A DNA stretch of 64,000 nucleotides. It comes from Shinella sp. WSJ-2 (GTDB taxonomy: Bacteria > Pseudomonadota > Alphaproteobacteria > Rhizobiales > Rhizobiaceae). Both the position numbers and the translations under genes were made by a program. Below are positions 34,921 to 43,221 of this stretch, one piece after another; positions within the stretch are counted from its first letter, which is position 1, and the number at the start of each line of letters is the position of its first letter. Location: NCBI RefSeq assembly GCF_003432075.1, contig NZ_QWBU01000001.1, forward strand, positions 186,001 through 250,000. Direction: 5' to 3'. Below the pieces are notes generated by a model. The model worked only from the letters and a program-made list of their open reading frames with translations, was not told where the DNA came from and did no database searches.

Positions 34921-35724
34921 ATGAGCGGGTTCTTCACCGCCATCGTCGAGGCGGTATCCGCATTTCTGGGGATCATCGATCCCCTCTGCGGTCCGGTCGG
35001 CATCTTCAATCTTTTCGCGAGCAACACGCTGCTCGCCTGCGGCGCCGCGGGCTGGGGCGACGAGATCGCCTTCGGCTTCCTCGTCACGGCCAGCCTCGCC
35101 ATCGCGACGCTGCCCGTCGGGCTTTTCCTGGGTTTCTTCATCGCGCTGGCGAAGCAGTCGGAAGAAAAGTCGCTCCGGCTTTCGGCCAATATCTACACCA
35201 CGCTCTTCCGCGGGCTGCCGGAGCTTCTGACGCTCTTCATCATCTATTACGGCCTGCAGATCGTCGTGCAGAACCTCATGACCGCTATCGGCTACGAGGG
35301 CACGGTCGAGATCAACGCCTTCTTCGCCGGCATGATCGCGCTCGCCATGGTGTTTTCCGCCTATTGCTCGGAAGTGCTGCTGTCGGCCTTCAAGGCCATT
35401 CCGCGCGGCCAGTACGAGGCCGGCTATGCGCTCGGCTTGCATCACGGCCGCACCATGCAGCTCATCATCCTGCCACAGCTCATCCGCGTCGCCCTGCCCG
35501 GCCTCGGCAATCTGTGGATGGCGCTGCTGAAGGACACCGCTCTCGTCTCCGTCGTCGGCCTGCCGGATATCCTGCGCCAGACGAGCGTCGCCGCCCGCGT
35601 CACCAAGGAAGCCTTCGAGTTCTACATGATCGCCTGCGTGCTCTTCCTTGTCCTCGCCTTCCTCTCTTCGCTGGTCTTCTCCGGCATCGAGGGCTGGGCC
35701 AAGCGTTCGGAGGCCGCACGATGA
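34921..35724 (+). CDS. ABC transporter permease, HisQ/ArtQ-like
   Basis: The 267-residue inner-membrane protein has about five spans and the polar amino-acid permease hallmarks FRGLPELLTLFIIYYG and the EAA loop EAGYALGLHHGRTMQLIILPQLIRVALPGL (in sections), which docks onto an ATPase. An N-terminal insert with PLCGPVGIFNLFAS and CGAAGWGDE precedes the conserved domain. It overlaps the second permease gene by four bases (ATGA). Confidence 0.92.
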   Translation: MSGFFTAIVEAVSAFLGIIDPLCGPVGIFNLFASNTLLACGAAGWGDEIAFGFLVTASLAIATLPVGLFLGFFIALAKQSEEKSLRLSANIYTTLFRGLPELLTLFIIYYGLQIVVQNLMTAIGYEGTVEINAFFAGMIALAMVFSAYCSEVLLSAFKAIPRGQYEAGYALGLHHGRTMQLIILPQLIRVALPGLGNLWMALLKDTALVSVVGLPDILRQTSVAARVTKEAFEFYMIACVLFLVLAFLSSLVFSGIEGWAKRSEAAR

Positions 35725-36551
35725 GCTTCGTCACCACGCTGATCGAGCCGCAGGCTCCGCCGCCGGCGCCGCCAAAGGCCTTCACCGCCGGCCGCTTCTT
35801 CGGGAATGCCTTCCTCGGCGTCTGGCTGGCGCTCGCCATCGGCATCTTCATGATGATCGTCGGTGGCTGGGATCCGGAAAAATTCGCGAAATACGGCCCG
35901 AACTACCTTTCCGGTCTCGGCGTCACGCTGCTGCTGGTCGTCTGCTCGGTCGTACTTGGCGGTCTCATCTCGCTGCCGCTCGCCTTTGCGCGCATGTCGA
36001 AGAACCCGGTCCTGTCGTGGATCGCCTACGGCTATGTCTATTTCTTCCGCGGCACGCCGCTGCTCACCCAGCTCTTCCTCGTCTATTATGGTCTAGGCAG
36101 CTTCTCCGCCGAGCTGAAGGCCATGGGCGTCTGGTGGTTCTTCCGCGATGCCTGGAACTGCGCGCTTCTCGCCTTCACGCTCAACACCGCCGCCTACCAG
36201 GCCGAAATCCTGCGCGGCGCCATCCAGAGCGTGCCGCGCGGCCAGCATGAGGGTGCGGATGCGCTCGGCCTGCCGAAGAAGGTCGCCTTCTTCAAAGTCA
36301 TCCTGCCGCAGGCCCTTATCGTGGCGCTGCGCCCCTATGGCAACGAGATCATCCTGATGATCAAGGGCTCGGCGATCGTCGCGATCGTCACCGTTCTCGA
36401 CCTGATGGGCGAAACCCGCCTCGCCTTCTCGCGCACCTTCGACTATCAGGCCTATCTCTGGGCCGCGCTGATGTATCTGCTGATGGTGGAACTGCTGCGC
36501 AACATCTGGGCATGGCTCGAAACCCGCCTGACGCGCCACCTGAAGCGATGA
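35721..36551 (+). CDS. ABC transporter permease, HisM/ArtM-like
   Basis: The 276-residue second permease shows FFRGTPLLTQLFLVYYGLG and the EAA loop EGADALGLPKKVAFFKVILPQALIVALRPYGNE (in sections). The first 45 residues form a Pro-rich cytoplasmic tail (LIEPQAPPPAPPKAF). It begins inside the stop of the first permease gene. No ATP-binding gene follows, so the importer must borrow an ATPase from elsewhere. Confidence 0.92.
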   Translation: MSFVTTLIEPQAPPPAPPKAFTAGRFFGNAFLGVWLALAIGIFMMIVGGWDPEKFAKYGPNYLSGLGVTLLLVVCSVVLGGLISLPLAFARMSKNPVLSWIAYGYVYFFRGTPLLTQLFLVYYGLGSFSAELKAMGVWWFFRDAWNCALLAFTLNTAAYQAEILRGAIQSVPRGQHEGADALGLPKKVAFFKVILPQALIVALRPYGNEIILMIKGSAIVAIVTVLDLMGETRLAFSRTFDYQAYLWAALMYLLMVELLRNIWAWLETRLTRHLKR

Positions 36552-36555
36552 CATT

Positions 36556-36587
36556 CTTGGCAGCACTCCAAAACGCGTGCTGCCAAG
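36556..36587 (+). terminator. hairpin after the permease operon
   Basis: cttggcagca (36556-36565) pairs perfectly with tgctgccaag (36578-36587), immediately after the stop; the tail accttgattt is only moderately U-rich. Confidence 0.6.
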
Positions 36588-36628
36588 ACCTTGATTTCGC
36601 AAGAAATCTTTGTTCACGCTACGGCATT

Positions 36629-36644
36629 TTAAGCTCTCGTTAAC
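36629..36644 (+). promoter_or_regulatory. full CtrA-type box TTAA-N7-TTAAC before usg
   Basis: TTAA (36629-36632), GCTCTCG, TTAAC (36640-36644) is an exact match to the CtrA consensus of alphaproteobacteria, 53 bases before the usg start. Confidence 0.6.
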
Positions 36645-36696
36645 CTTGCGGGCGCTCAATCATAGGGACCACCATTCATCACGCGATGAGGTCCCT

Positions 36697-36963
36697 ATGA
36701 CGAACGACATGGCAATGCAGCTCAAGGGCTACGGCATGACCACGGCCCAGATCCTCTACCGCATGCCGGATCACCAGCAGTTCCTGCAGACCTATATCTG
36801 GCAGCACTACGATCTCGCCCCTGAATTCCCGGAAATGAAGAGTTTCCTGAAATTCTGGCAGGAAAAGCTCGACGGCCCCATCCACTCCGTCCGCTACATC
36901 CACCGCCGCCTGATCTCGGCGACGGAGTGGCGCGCGCTGAAGGGCGAGTTCATCATCAACTGA
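36697..36963 (+). CDS. usg: Usg family protein, 88 aa
   Basis: A small cytoplasmic protein beginning MTNDMAMQLKGYGMTTAQILYRMPDHQQFLQTYIWQHYDLAPEFPEM (in sections) and ending HSVRYIHRRLISATEWRALKGEF matches the alphaproteobacterial Usg family, historically named for a gene near trp genes and without a proven function. ATG 36697 has GAGG ten bases upstream; an in-frame extension to 36610 would cover the CtrA box and is rejected. It appears monocistronic. The following RTX gene is convergent. Confidence 0.9.
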   Translation: MTNDMAMQLKGYGMTTAQILYRMPDHQQFLQTYIWQHYDLAPEFPEMKSFLKFWQEKLDGPIHSVRYIHRRLISATEWRALKGEFIIN

Positions 36964-36987
36964 TGGGCCCCTGCTCCGGCGGGCTGT

Positions 36988-38343
36988 TCAGATGACGAAA
37001 AAATCCGCTGCGGTGATCGTCGGCGATCCCGTCAGAAAACCGAACTTGATCGGCGCATAGGTCGTTGCCGAACCGTCGCGGTCGAAGAAGAGGTCGCCAG
37101 TGTTCGAATTATAGAGGATGCGGTCGCTCGCGTCCTTCGTGCCGACCACGAGATCCTTGAAGGCACTCGCCGCAAGGGCGCCCGTCGCCAGCCCGAGGAA
37201 AACCGCATTGTCGATCTGGATCGTATCGGCCGGGGCGTTGAAATCGCTGATCGTGTCGACATTGGTCGTTGCATTGAGCGTCGTGTTGAAGACGAAGGTA
37301 TCGTTGCCGGCACCGCCGACCAGTGTATCCTTGCCGCCGTAGCCACGCAGGACGTCGTTGCCGCCACCGCCCTTGAGCACATTGGCGCCGGCATTGCCGA
37401 ATATCGTTTGCGCAAAGTCATTGCCCGTCAGGTTGATCGATGTCGTGCCGCTGGCGCTGGTCGTTTCCATACGTTCGACCTCAATACCGCTGCGCAGCGT
37501 ATAACTCGCTGAAGCAAAAAGCCGGTCGCCCTTGCCTCCCCCCACGGCTTCAATGATCAGGTCGGCGGCAGTATCGACGTAGTACCGGTCGTTTCCTATG
37601 CCACCCGTCATGCTGTCGGTGCCGACACCCCCATCCAGCAGATCGTCACCGGCTCCCCCATCGAGCGTGTCGTTTCCGTCTTCGCCATAGAGCAGATCGT
37701 TCAGTGCGCCGCCGGTAATGCTGTCATTGCCCGTTCCTCCACGCACTTCTCCGTCGAGCAGGCCGAGATGGCTGTCCAGAACGTCGTTGCCGGCACCAAG
37801 GGACATCGTTCCGCCGATGAACCCTTTGTTGATCACGGTATCGGAGGCATTACCAAGACTGAGGGCGTAGGCCGTCGAGATGATTTCGCCCGTATTGAAG
37901 ATCCTGTTGGTTTGGCCGCTGAGCCCTCCCAGATTGATCGCGATGGAATCACCTTGAATAAGCCCCGTATTGGTAATCGAATTGTTGTCACCACTTGATG
38001 TAACGGCCCAATATGCGGAGATAGCTCCGGCATTCACGATCGTATTGAACGACCCTGCCGCGTATATTCCATAGGAACCTCCGGCGACACCGCCCGTCGA
38101 ATTCACAGTCACTCTGCTCCCGCCGTCCGAAGACGCGAAATATATCCCTATATAATCGGAGAATATATCGCCTGCGACCGTAATCCGATCATGAGAATCG
38201 CCTCTGATCGACGAACTGAAACTGCCCGTCGTCGAGATCGTCGCACCCTGCGCGATATACACATTATCATATGCAGCGATATTGATCGCATTCGTGCTTG
38301 CCGCGGTGACGGTGAAATCACTTGTGTAGGTATAAGAGGCCAT
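36988..38343 (-). CDS. RTX (haemolysin-type) calcium-binding protein
   Basis: The 451-residue protein has no N-terminal signal peptide. Residues 1-190 form a repetitive beta-helix-like region (NTGLIQGDS, NTGEIISTAYALSLG, VINKGFIGGTMSLGAG). Residues about 200-265 and 325-365 carry GGxGxDxLx nonapeptides (GGTGNDSITGG, GEDGNDTLDGGAGDD, GGAGNDTFVF) that bind calcium outside the cell. The C-terminus ends ITAADFFVI, a typical type I secretion tail. ATG at 38343 has GGAGGA upstream. No type I secretion genes are near. Function unknown; adhesion or matrix roles are common in the group. Confidence 0.9.
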   Translation of the reverse strand: MASYTYTSDFTVTAASTNAINIAAYDNVYIAQGATISTTGSFSSSIRGDSHDRITVAGDIFSDYIGIYFASSDGGSRVTVNSTGGVAGGSYGIYAAGSFNTIVNAGAISAYWAVTSSGDNNSITNTGLIQGDSIAINLGGLSGQTNRIFNTGEIISTAYALSLGNASDTVINKGFIGGTMSLGAGNDVLDSHLGLLDGEVRGGTGNDSITGGALNDLLYGEDGNDTLDGGAGDDLLDGGVGTDSMTGGIGNDRYYVDTAADLIIEAVGGGKGDRLFASASYTLRSGIEVERMETTSASGTTSINLTGNDFAQTIFGNAGANVLKGGGGNDVLRGYGGKDTLVGGAGNDTFVFNTTLNATTNVDTISDFNAPADTIQIDNAVFLGLATGALAASAFKDLVVGTKDASDRILYNSNTGDLFFDRDGSATTYAPIKFGFLTGSPTITAADFFVI

Positions 38344-38652
38344 TGCACATTCCTCCATCGGCTCTTCGGGCACAGCCGCTTGAGGCGACTGTTTCGGCCC
38401 GGCAGCGCGCGCCTGCTGACGCAGCGCCGTCTTTGATCAAGCGGAAGAAGCCGGATGGCGAATCTGGCAGAGGTTTCGAAGGCATTGCAAAACCGCGCCA
38501 TCAGGACCCATCTGTGCCGCTACTAAAGCACGAATCCAATATCAGCGTTAGCTCAAACTGAAGCCGCAAACGCGCTCACCCGGATACCCGCGTGAGGGCT
38601 TGAACGGTCTCCGCCTCTTCTCTCCGCTCAGCGACCGCCGAGAAGGCCCGAG
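38344..38652. other. intergenic region, no gene seen (309 bases)
   Basis: This lies between RTX and DUF2270 genes, both leftward. It holds the RTX ribosome site and presumably its promoter; the 38540-38560 stretch is AT-richer. No terminator with a U-tract is seen. Confidence 0.45.
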
Positions 38653-39381
38653 TTAAACGTGCACCGAGCCATGGGCCAGTTCGGTGTCTGACATGTCGAC
38701 CTTCAGTGAGAAATAGGCGATGACGGCGTAGAAGGCCGTGACGAAGCCGATCACCACCAGGCCCGATATCGGTCCAAGCGCGGCATTCGCCACCACGTGC
38801 TCCACGGCCAGCGTCATGTCGCGACCGGCCGTCGCCGGCTTCTGCATCATGGAGGAGGAGATCTTTAGCGCCCAGGCGAGCAGCAGGATGAGATAGAGCC
38901 AGCAATAGTTCCGCCGGAGCCGCCGACAGGTCGCATCGCGGTAGCTGATCAGGAATTCCGGCTTGCGCAGGCTTTTCGCAATCGGCGCGGCCCAGTCGAG
39001 ATCGAGCGCAGCGCGCGGATTGAGGATCTCGGCGAAATAGAAACGCTCGAGCTGGCGCACGCGCGCCCGATAGACGTCGAAGAATCGGTAGCGCCGCGCC
39101 TCGATCATCAGGAGCAGTGAGACGAGCAGCATGGCGAAGAGCAGCACGCCGTGATGCGAGGTCGGCGTCGAAAGCGACACGGAAAGCAGCGCAGCCACCA
39201 CCGTGATCGCCCAGTTCGACGTTCGGTCGATCCGGTCGCGCCAGCCGGCCATCCGGCCAAGCTCGCCGCGATAATAGTGCACCATGGTGTTAATCGTTTC
39301 CATCGGCGTCGCGGGCAGAGCGGGACTGCCTGTGCGCTTGGCCTCGGCGGAAAGCAACAAGGGGGACATATCGGCGGGCAT
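38653..39381 (-). CDS. DUF2270 domain integral membrane protein
   Basis: The 242-residue protein contains MVHYYRGELGRMAGWRDRIDRTSNWAITVVAALLSVSLS (in sections) and EARRYRFFDVYRARVRQLERFYFAEIL, hallmark segments of DUF2270. There are four transmembrane spans: two after residue 65, one near 175 and one near 210. Function unknown. The GGAGG site before ATG 39381 is strong; an in-frame start at 39420 is rejected. Confidence 0.87.
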   Translation of the reverse strand: MPADMSPLLLSAEAKRTGSPALPATPMETINTMVHYYRGELGRMAGWRDRIDRTSNWAITVVAALLSVSLSTPTSHHGVLLFAMLLVSLLLMIEARRYRFFDVYRARVRQLERFYFAEILNPRAALDLDWAAPIAKSLRKPEFLISYRDATCRRLRRNYCWLYLILLLAWALKISSSMMQKPATAGRDMTLAVEHVVANAALGPISGLVVIGFVTAFYAVIAYFSLKVDMSDTELAHGSVHV

Positions 39382-39545
39382 TCTTTCCTCCAATTGTCTT
39401 TTTGGTCTTGGGAAGATCATGCGCCTCTTTCGCCAATTGATAAATGCTTATTTACACTTAGGGGCGAATGCCCCCATCTCGGGCGACCGTTTGCGCGCAT
39501 CCGCCTCCATTGCCAAAACGCCGGGCGGCCCGTATGAGACGCCGC

Positions 39546-40361
39546 ATGAAAAAGATCGATGAAGACGCGCTCGCGGAAGCCTATAACCGCGCCCTTTCGC
39601 TGGAAAAATCCGGCGATTTCGATGCCGCCGCCAAAGCCTATGCGGAGGTGCTGGCGCTCGACCCGGAAGACCATGGCGGCGCGGCCGTGCGCCTGGCCTC
39701 GATGGGCCGCGGCGAGACGCCGGAAAAGGCGCCCGACGCCTATGTCGCCACCCTCTTCGACCAGCATGCCGAAGTGTTCGAGGACGTGCTCGTCGAACAG
39801 CTCGGCTATTGCGTGCCGCTTCTGGTGCGCCAGCGCTTCCAGGACCTCAAGCTGGGTCCGTTCCAGCGCGTGCTCGACCTCGGCTGCGGCACGGGCCTGA
39901 CGGGCGGCGCGCTGCGTGACATGGCAGACGACATCACCGGCGTCGATCTGTCGGAAAACATGGTCGAAGTCGCCCATGAGAAGGACCTCTACGAGACGCT
40001 TTACGTCGCCGAGGCCGTCGATTTCCTGGACGACAATGACGACGAGCCCTTCGACCTGATCACCGCGACGGACGTGCTGCCCTATCTCGGCGCGCTGGAG
40101 CCGCTGTTCTTCGGCGCCGCCGAAAACCTAGTGGCCGGCGGACACTTCATCTTCTCGTCGGAAACGCTGCCGGCCGATACCTTCGCCGGCCGCCCCTTCA
40201 TGGTCGGCCCGCATCAGCGCTTCGCCCATGCGCCTGACTATGTCCGCCAGCGCCTCGACGAGACCGGTTTCGACCTCGTCGAGATCATCGATATCACCGT
40301 GCGCATGGAAGAAGGCGAGACGATCGCCGGCCATCTCGTGCTGGCGAAGTATCGCGGCTGA
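39546..40361 (+). CDS. TPR-containing class I methyltransferase
   Basis: The 271-residue protein has a short TPR-like helical pair (ALAEAYNRALSLEKSGDFDAAAKAYAEVLALDPED, residues about 8-42, in sections), then a SAM-dependent methyltransferase domain with motif I VLDLGCGTGLTGGAL near residue 112 and ITGVDLSENMVEVAH. The layout matches the family of small-molecule or protein methyltransferases found next to redox genes; substrate unknown. The start MKKIDEDALAEAY at 39546 begins the TPR. Confidence 0.85.
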   Translation: MKKIDEDALAEAYNRALSLEKSGDFDAAAKAYAEVLALDPEDHGGAAVRLASMGRGETPEKAPDAYVATLFDQHAEVFEDVLVEQLGYCVPLLVRQRFQDLKLGPFQRVLDLGCGTGLTGGALRDMADDITGVDLSENMVEVAHEKDLYETLYVAEAVDFLDDNDDEPFDLITATDVLPYLGALEPLFFGAAENLVAGGHFIFSSETLPADTFAGRPFMVGPHQRFAHAPDYVRQRLDETGFDLVEIIDITVRMEEGETIAGHLVLAKYRG

Positions 40362-40423
40362 CCGGTGGGACGCATTGCCCCTGACACAAGAGAAACACTT
40401 TCGCCGGAAACGATGATCCGCTA

Positions 40424-40451
40424 AACCTCCTGCCAGCAATTGCAGGAGGTT
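40424..40451 (+). promoter_or_regulatory. hairpin sequestering the ribosome-binding site of the dehydrogenase gene
   Basis: AACCTCCTGC (40424-40433) pairs perfectly with GCAGGAGGTT (40442-40451) across an 8-base loop. The right arm contains the whole GGAGG Shine-Dalgarno, six to ten bases before ATG 40457. Translation should be blocked unless the stem is opened. Confidence 0.7.
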
Positions 40452-40456
40452 ACGGC

Positions 40457-41329
40457 ATGGCAAAGGTTGCGTTCATCGGTCTCGGCGTCATGGGCTACCC
40501 CATGGCCGGGCACCTGAAGGTCAAGGGCGGCCATGAGGTCGCGGTCTATAATCGCACCTTCGCCAAGGCGGAGAAATGGGCGGCAGAATTCGGCGGCACG
40601 GCGTTTCGTACCCCGGCCGAGGCCACAAAAGACGCCGATTTCGTCTTCACCTGCGTCGGCAATGACGACGACCTGCGCTCCGTCACCACTGCCAAGGATG
40701 GCGCGATCGAAGGCATGAAGCCGGGCGCCACGCTCATCGACAACACCACGGCCTCCGCAGAAGTCGCCCGCGAATTGGACGCGGCCTGCAAAGCCAAGGG
40801 CCTGCATTTCATCGACGCCCCCGTATCCGGCGGCCAGGCCGGTGCCGAAAACGGCGTCCTGACCGTCATGTGCGGCGGCGAGGAAGCGGTTTTCGAGAAA
40901 GCCAAGCCTATTATCGACGCCTATGCCCGCATGGTCGGCCGCATGGGCGACGCAGGCGCCGGGCAGCTTGCCAAGATGGTCAACCAGATCTGCGTGGCCG
41001 GCGTCGTGCAGGGCCTCGCCGAGGCCATTCATTTCGGCAAGAAATCCGGCCTCGACATGGAGGCGGTCATCGAGGTCATCTCCAAGGGGGCGGCCGGCTC
41101 CTGGCAGATGGACAACCGCCACAAGACGATGATCGCGGGCAAATACGATTTCGGCTTCGCTATCGACTGGATGCGCAAGGACCTCGACATCGTCCTGTCC
41201 GAAGCCCGCCGCAATGGCGCAAAGCTTCCCACCACCGCCCTCATCGACCAGTTCTACGGCGACGTGCAGGATATGGGCGGCAACCGCTGGGACACGTCCT
41301 CGCTGCTCGCCCGCCTCGAACGGAAATGA
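40457..41329 (+). CDS. NAD(P)-dependent beta-hydroxyacid dehydrogenase (3-hydroxyisobutyrate dehydrogenase family)
   Basis: The 290-residue enzyme has the N-terminal Rossmann motif AFIGLGVMGYPMAGHL, the substrate-binding DAPVSGGQAGAENG near residue 121 and the catalytic Lys in GAGQLAKMVNQ near 175. The family includes 3-hydroxyisobutyrate dehydrogenase, tartronate semialdehyde reductase and plant-like glyoxylate/succinic semialdehyde reductases; the exact substrate cannot be told, though GLYR-type enzymes share this motif set. Its ribosome site is inside a perfect hairpin. It overlaps the AlkD-like gene by four bases. Confidence 0.9.
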   Translation: MAKVAFIGLGVMGYPMAGHLKVKGGHEVAVYNRTFAKAEKWAAEFGGTAFRTPAEATKDADFVFTCVGNDDDLRSVTTAKDGAIEGMKPGATLIDNTTASAEVARELDAACKAKGLHFIDAPVSGGQAGAENGVLTVMCGGEEAVFEKAKPIIDAYARMVGRMGDAGAGQLAKMVNQICVAGVVQGLAEAIHFGKKSGLDMEAVIEVISKGAAGSWQMDNRHKTMIAGKYDFGFAIDWMRKDLDIVLSEARRNGAKLPTTALIDQFYGDVQDMGGNRWDTSSLLARLERK

Positions 41330-42012
41330 TCGGTAAGACCTCCACCGCCGAAGAGATCATCGAACACCTCTGCTCGCTACGATCGGAGGACAACATCGCT
41401 GGCATGAAGCGCTTCGGCATCGTCACGGAGACGGCGATCGGTATTTCCAATCCCGACCTGCAGAAAATCGGGCGCCTGACGGGCAAGGATCACGCCCGCG
41501 CTTTCACCCTGTGGGCCAGCGGTCTCCGCGAGGCCCGCATGCTGGCGCTTTATACGCTGGAACCAACGAAGCTTACGCCGGACGAGGCCCTCCGCCTTGC
41601 CGAAGACTTCAACTCCTGGGAGGTGGTCGACAATGCCGCGGATATCTTTATCGAGGCAAAGCTTGTCTCGCTGATCCCGACATTCGCAGCCGACGAGCGG
41701 GAATTCGTGCGCCGCACCGCCTTCGCCATGATTGCCGGCGCTGCCGTGCATATGAAGAAGGAGCCTGACGAAACGCTGATCGGCTGGCTCGATCTCGTTG
41801 AAGACCATGCCGGCGATGCGCGCAATTTCGTAAAGAAGGCGGTCAATTGGGCGCTGCGAAACATCGGTAAGCGCAGCCATGCCTGCCATGCGCCCGCGCT
41901 TAACCTGGCACGAACCCTTGCGGGCAGCAGCGACAAGACGGCGCGCTGGATCGGCAAGGATGCGGTGCGGGAACTGACGGACGAGAAGGTCCTCGCCCGC
42001 CTCAAGCGCTGA
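41326..42012 (+). CDS. DNA alkylation repair protein (AlkD-like)
   Basis: The 228-residue all-helical (HEAT-like) protein resembles AlkD, which removes N3- and N7-alkylpurines without base flipping. Residues matching the AlkD catalytic trio are visible: W and D in NSWEVVDNAADIF (spacing four) and W in KKAVNWALRNIGKRS. The ATG at 41326 overlaps the dehydrogenase stop (ATGA), so translation depends on the upstream gene. Its stop abuts the convergent lrp-like gene with no gap. Confidence 0.87.
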   Translation: MIGKTSTAEEIIEHLCSLRSEDNIAGMKRFGIVTETAIGISNPDLQKIGRLTGKDHARAFTLWASGLREARMLALYTLEPTKLTPDEALRLAEDFNSWEVVDNAADIFIEAKLVSLIPTFAADEREFVRRTAFAMIAGAAVHMKKEPDETLIGWLDLVEDHAGDARNFVKKAVNWALRNIGKRSHACHAPALNLARTLAGSSDKTARWIGKDAVRELTDEKVLARLKR

Positions 42013-42501
42013 CTACTCGTCGCTGTTCTTTTGGTTGTCCACGGTCATGTAATCGAGCGGCAGCTCGGTCGTGTACTTGATCTGCTCCATGGCGAAAGCC
42101 GAGGAGACGTCGCGGATCTCGATTCGGGCGATCATGCGCTTGTAGAAGGCATCATAGGCGCCAATGTCGGGCACGACGACGCGCAGCAGGTAATCCACCT
42201 CGCCGCTCATACGGTAGAATTCGACGACCTCGGGGAACTCGACGATCACTTCCGAAAACCGCTTCAGCCATTCGGTGGAGTGAGAATTGGTGCGGATCGA
42301 AACGAAGACAGTAACCTTCGTGTTGATCTTGACCGGATCGAGCAGCGCGACGCGCTTGCGGATCACGCCGTCCTCCTCCATCTTCTGGATACGCCGCCAG
42401 CAAGGCGTGGTCGACAGCCCGACCTTCTTGGCGAGGTCGGCCACAGCCAGCGTGGAATCTTCCTGCAGAAGGCGCAGGATTTTGCGGTCCAGACGATCCA
42501 T
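42013..42501 (-). CDS. Lrp/AsnC-family transcriptional regulator
   Basis: The 162-residue protein has an N-terminal helix-turn-helix (LDRKILRLLQEDSTLAVADLAKKVGLSTTPCWRRIQKME, in sections) and a C-terminal RAM ligand-binding domain with VVEFYRMSGEVDYLLRVVVPD. Such regulators sense amino acids. An AGGGG site precedes ATG 42501. The nearest candidates for control are its own gene and unlinked amino-acid genes; the UDG gene upstream on the same strand ends 66 bases before it. Confidence 0.93.
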   Translation of the reverse strand: MDRLDRKILRLLQEDSTLAVADLAKKVGLSTTPCWRRIQKMEEDGVIRKRVALLDPVKINTKVTVFVSIRTNSHSTEWLKRFSEVIVEFPEVVEFYRMSGEVDYLLRVVVPDIGAYDAFYKRMIARIEIRDVSSAFAMEQIKYTTELPLDYMTVDNQKNSDE

Positions 42502-42567
42502 TTACATCCCCTAAGAAATTTAATTCCCTCATATACCGAGATTGTGGCAAATGGGAAGAATGTCATT

Positions 42568-43218
42568 TCACGTGGTAAGAGTTTTCACCCGCTTTCGCAA
42601 TTCGGGCAGAACCTCGTCCGAAAACCACGGGTTGCGTTTCAGCCAGCCCGTGTTGCGCCAGCTCGGATGCGGCAGCGGCAGAACCGCGGGCGCCGCGTTG
42701 CGGCCGAGATGACGGCGCCAGTCGCGCGCCGTGTCGGTCATGCTCTTTCCCTTCGTCGCGCCGAGATGCCAGGCTTGCGCATATTGGCCGATCGCCAGCA
42801 CCAGCTCGACCTGCGGCATGGCCGCGATGACCCGCGCGCGCCACAGCGGTGCGCATTCCCGTCGCGGCGGCAGGTCGCTGCCATGCGTGTCATAACCGGG
42901 AAAACAGAAGCCCATCGGCACGATGGCGAATTTTTCTCGGTTGTAGAATTCTTCCCGCGTCACGCCCAGCCAGTCGCGCAGCCGATCACCGGAGGCATCG
43001 TTGAAGGGCAGTCCGCTCTCATGCACCCGAAGCCCCGGTGCCTGTCCGGCAATCAGGATGCGCGCCCGTGCGGAGAGGACGGCGACGGGCCGTGGCTCGT
43101 GCCGCAAGCGATCCTCCGGCCCTTTGGCCGGTGCGTCCCGACAGAACCGACAGGCGGCGATGGCCACGCTGAGCGCGGCGATATCGTCGGCAGGCTTGCG
43201 CTCGCTCATCCCCGCCAT
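42568..43218 (-). CDS. uracil-DNA glycosylase family protein, probable Fe-S type
   Basis: The 216-residue protein shows motif 1 ILIAGQAPGLRVHESGLPFND and motif 2 PLPHPSWRNTGW, as in UDG superfamily members that process uracil or deaminated bases. Four cysteines, C23 and C26 (ACRFCRD), C105 (PMGFCFPG) and C122 (RRECAPLW), have the spacing of the 4Fe-4S ligands in family 4 UDGs. Start may be ATG 43218 or 43209. It begins four bases after the thermonuclease stop, so the two are cotranscribed. Exact lesion preference cannot be told. Confidence 0.85.
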   Translation of the reverse strand: MAGMSERKPADDIAALSVAIAACRFCRDAPAKGPEDRLRHEPRPVAVLSARARILIAGQAPGLRVHESGLPFNDASGDRLRDWLGVTREEFYNREKFAIVPMGFCFPGYDTHGSDLPPRRECAPLWRARVIAAMPQVELVLAIGQYAQAWHLGATKGKSMTDTARDWRRHLGRNAAPAVLPLPHPSWRNTGWLKRNPWFSDEVLPELRKRVKTLTT

Positions 43219-43221
43219 CCG

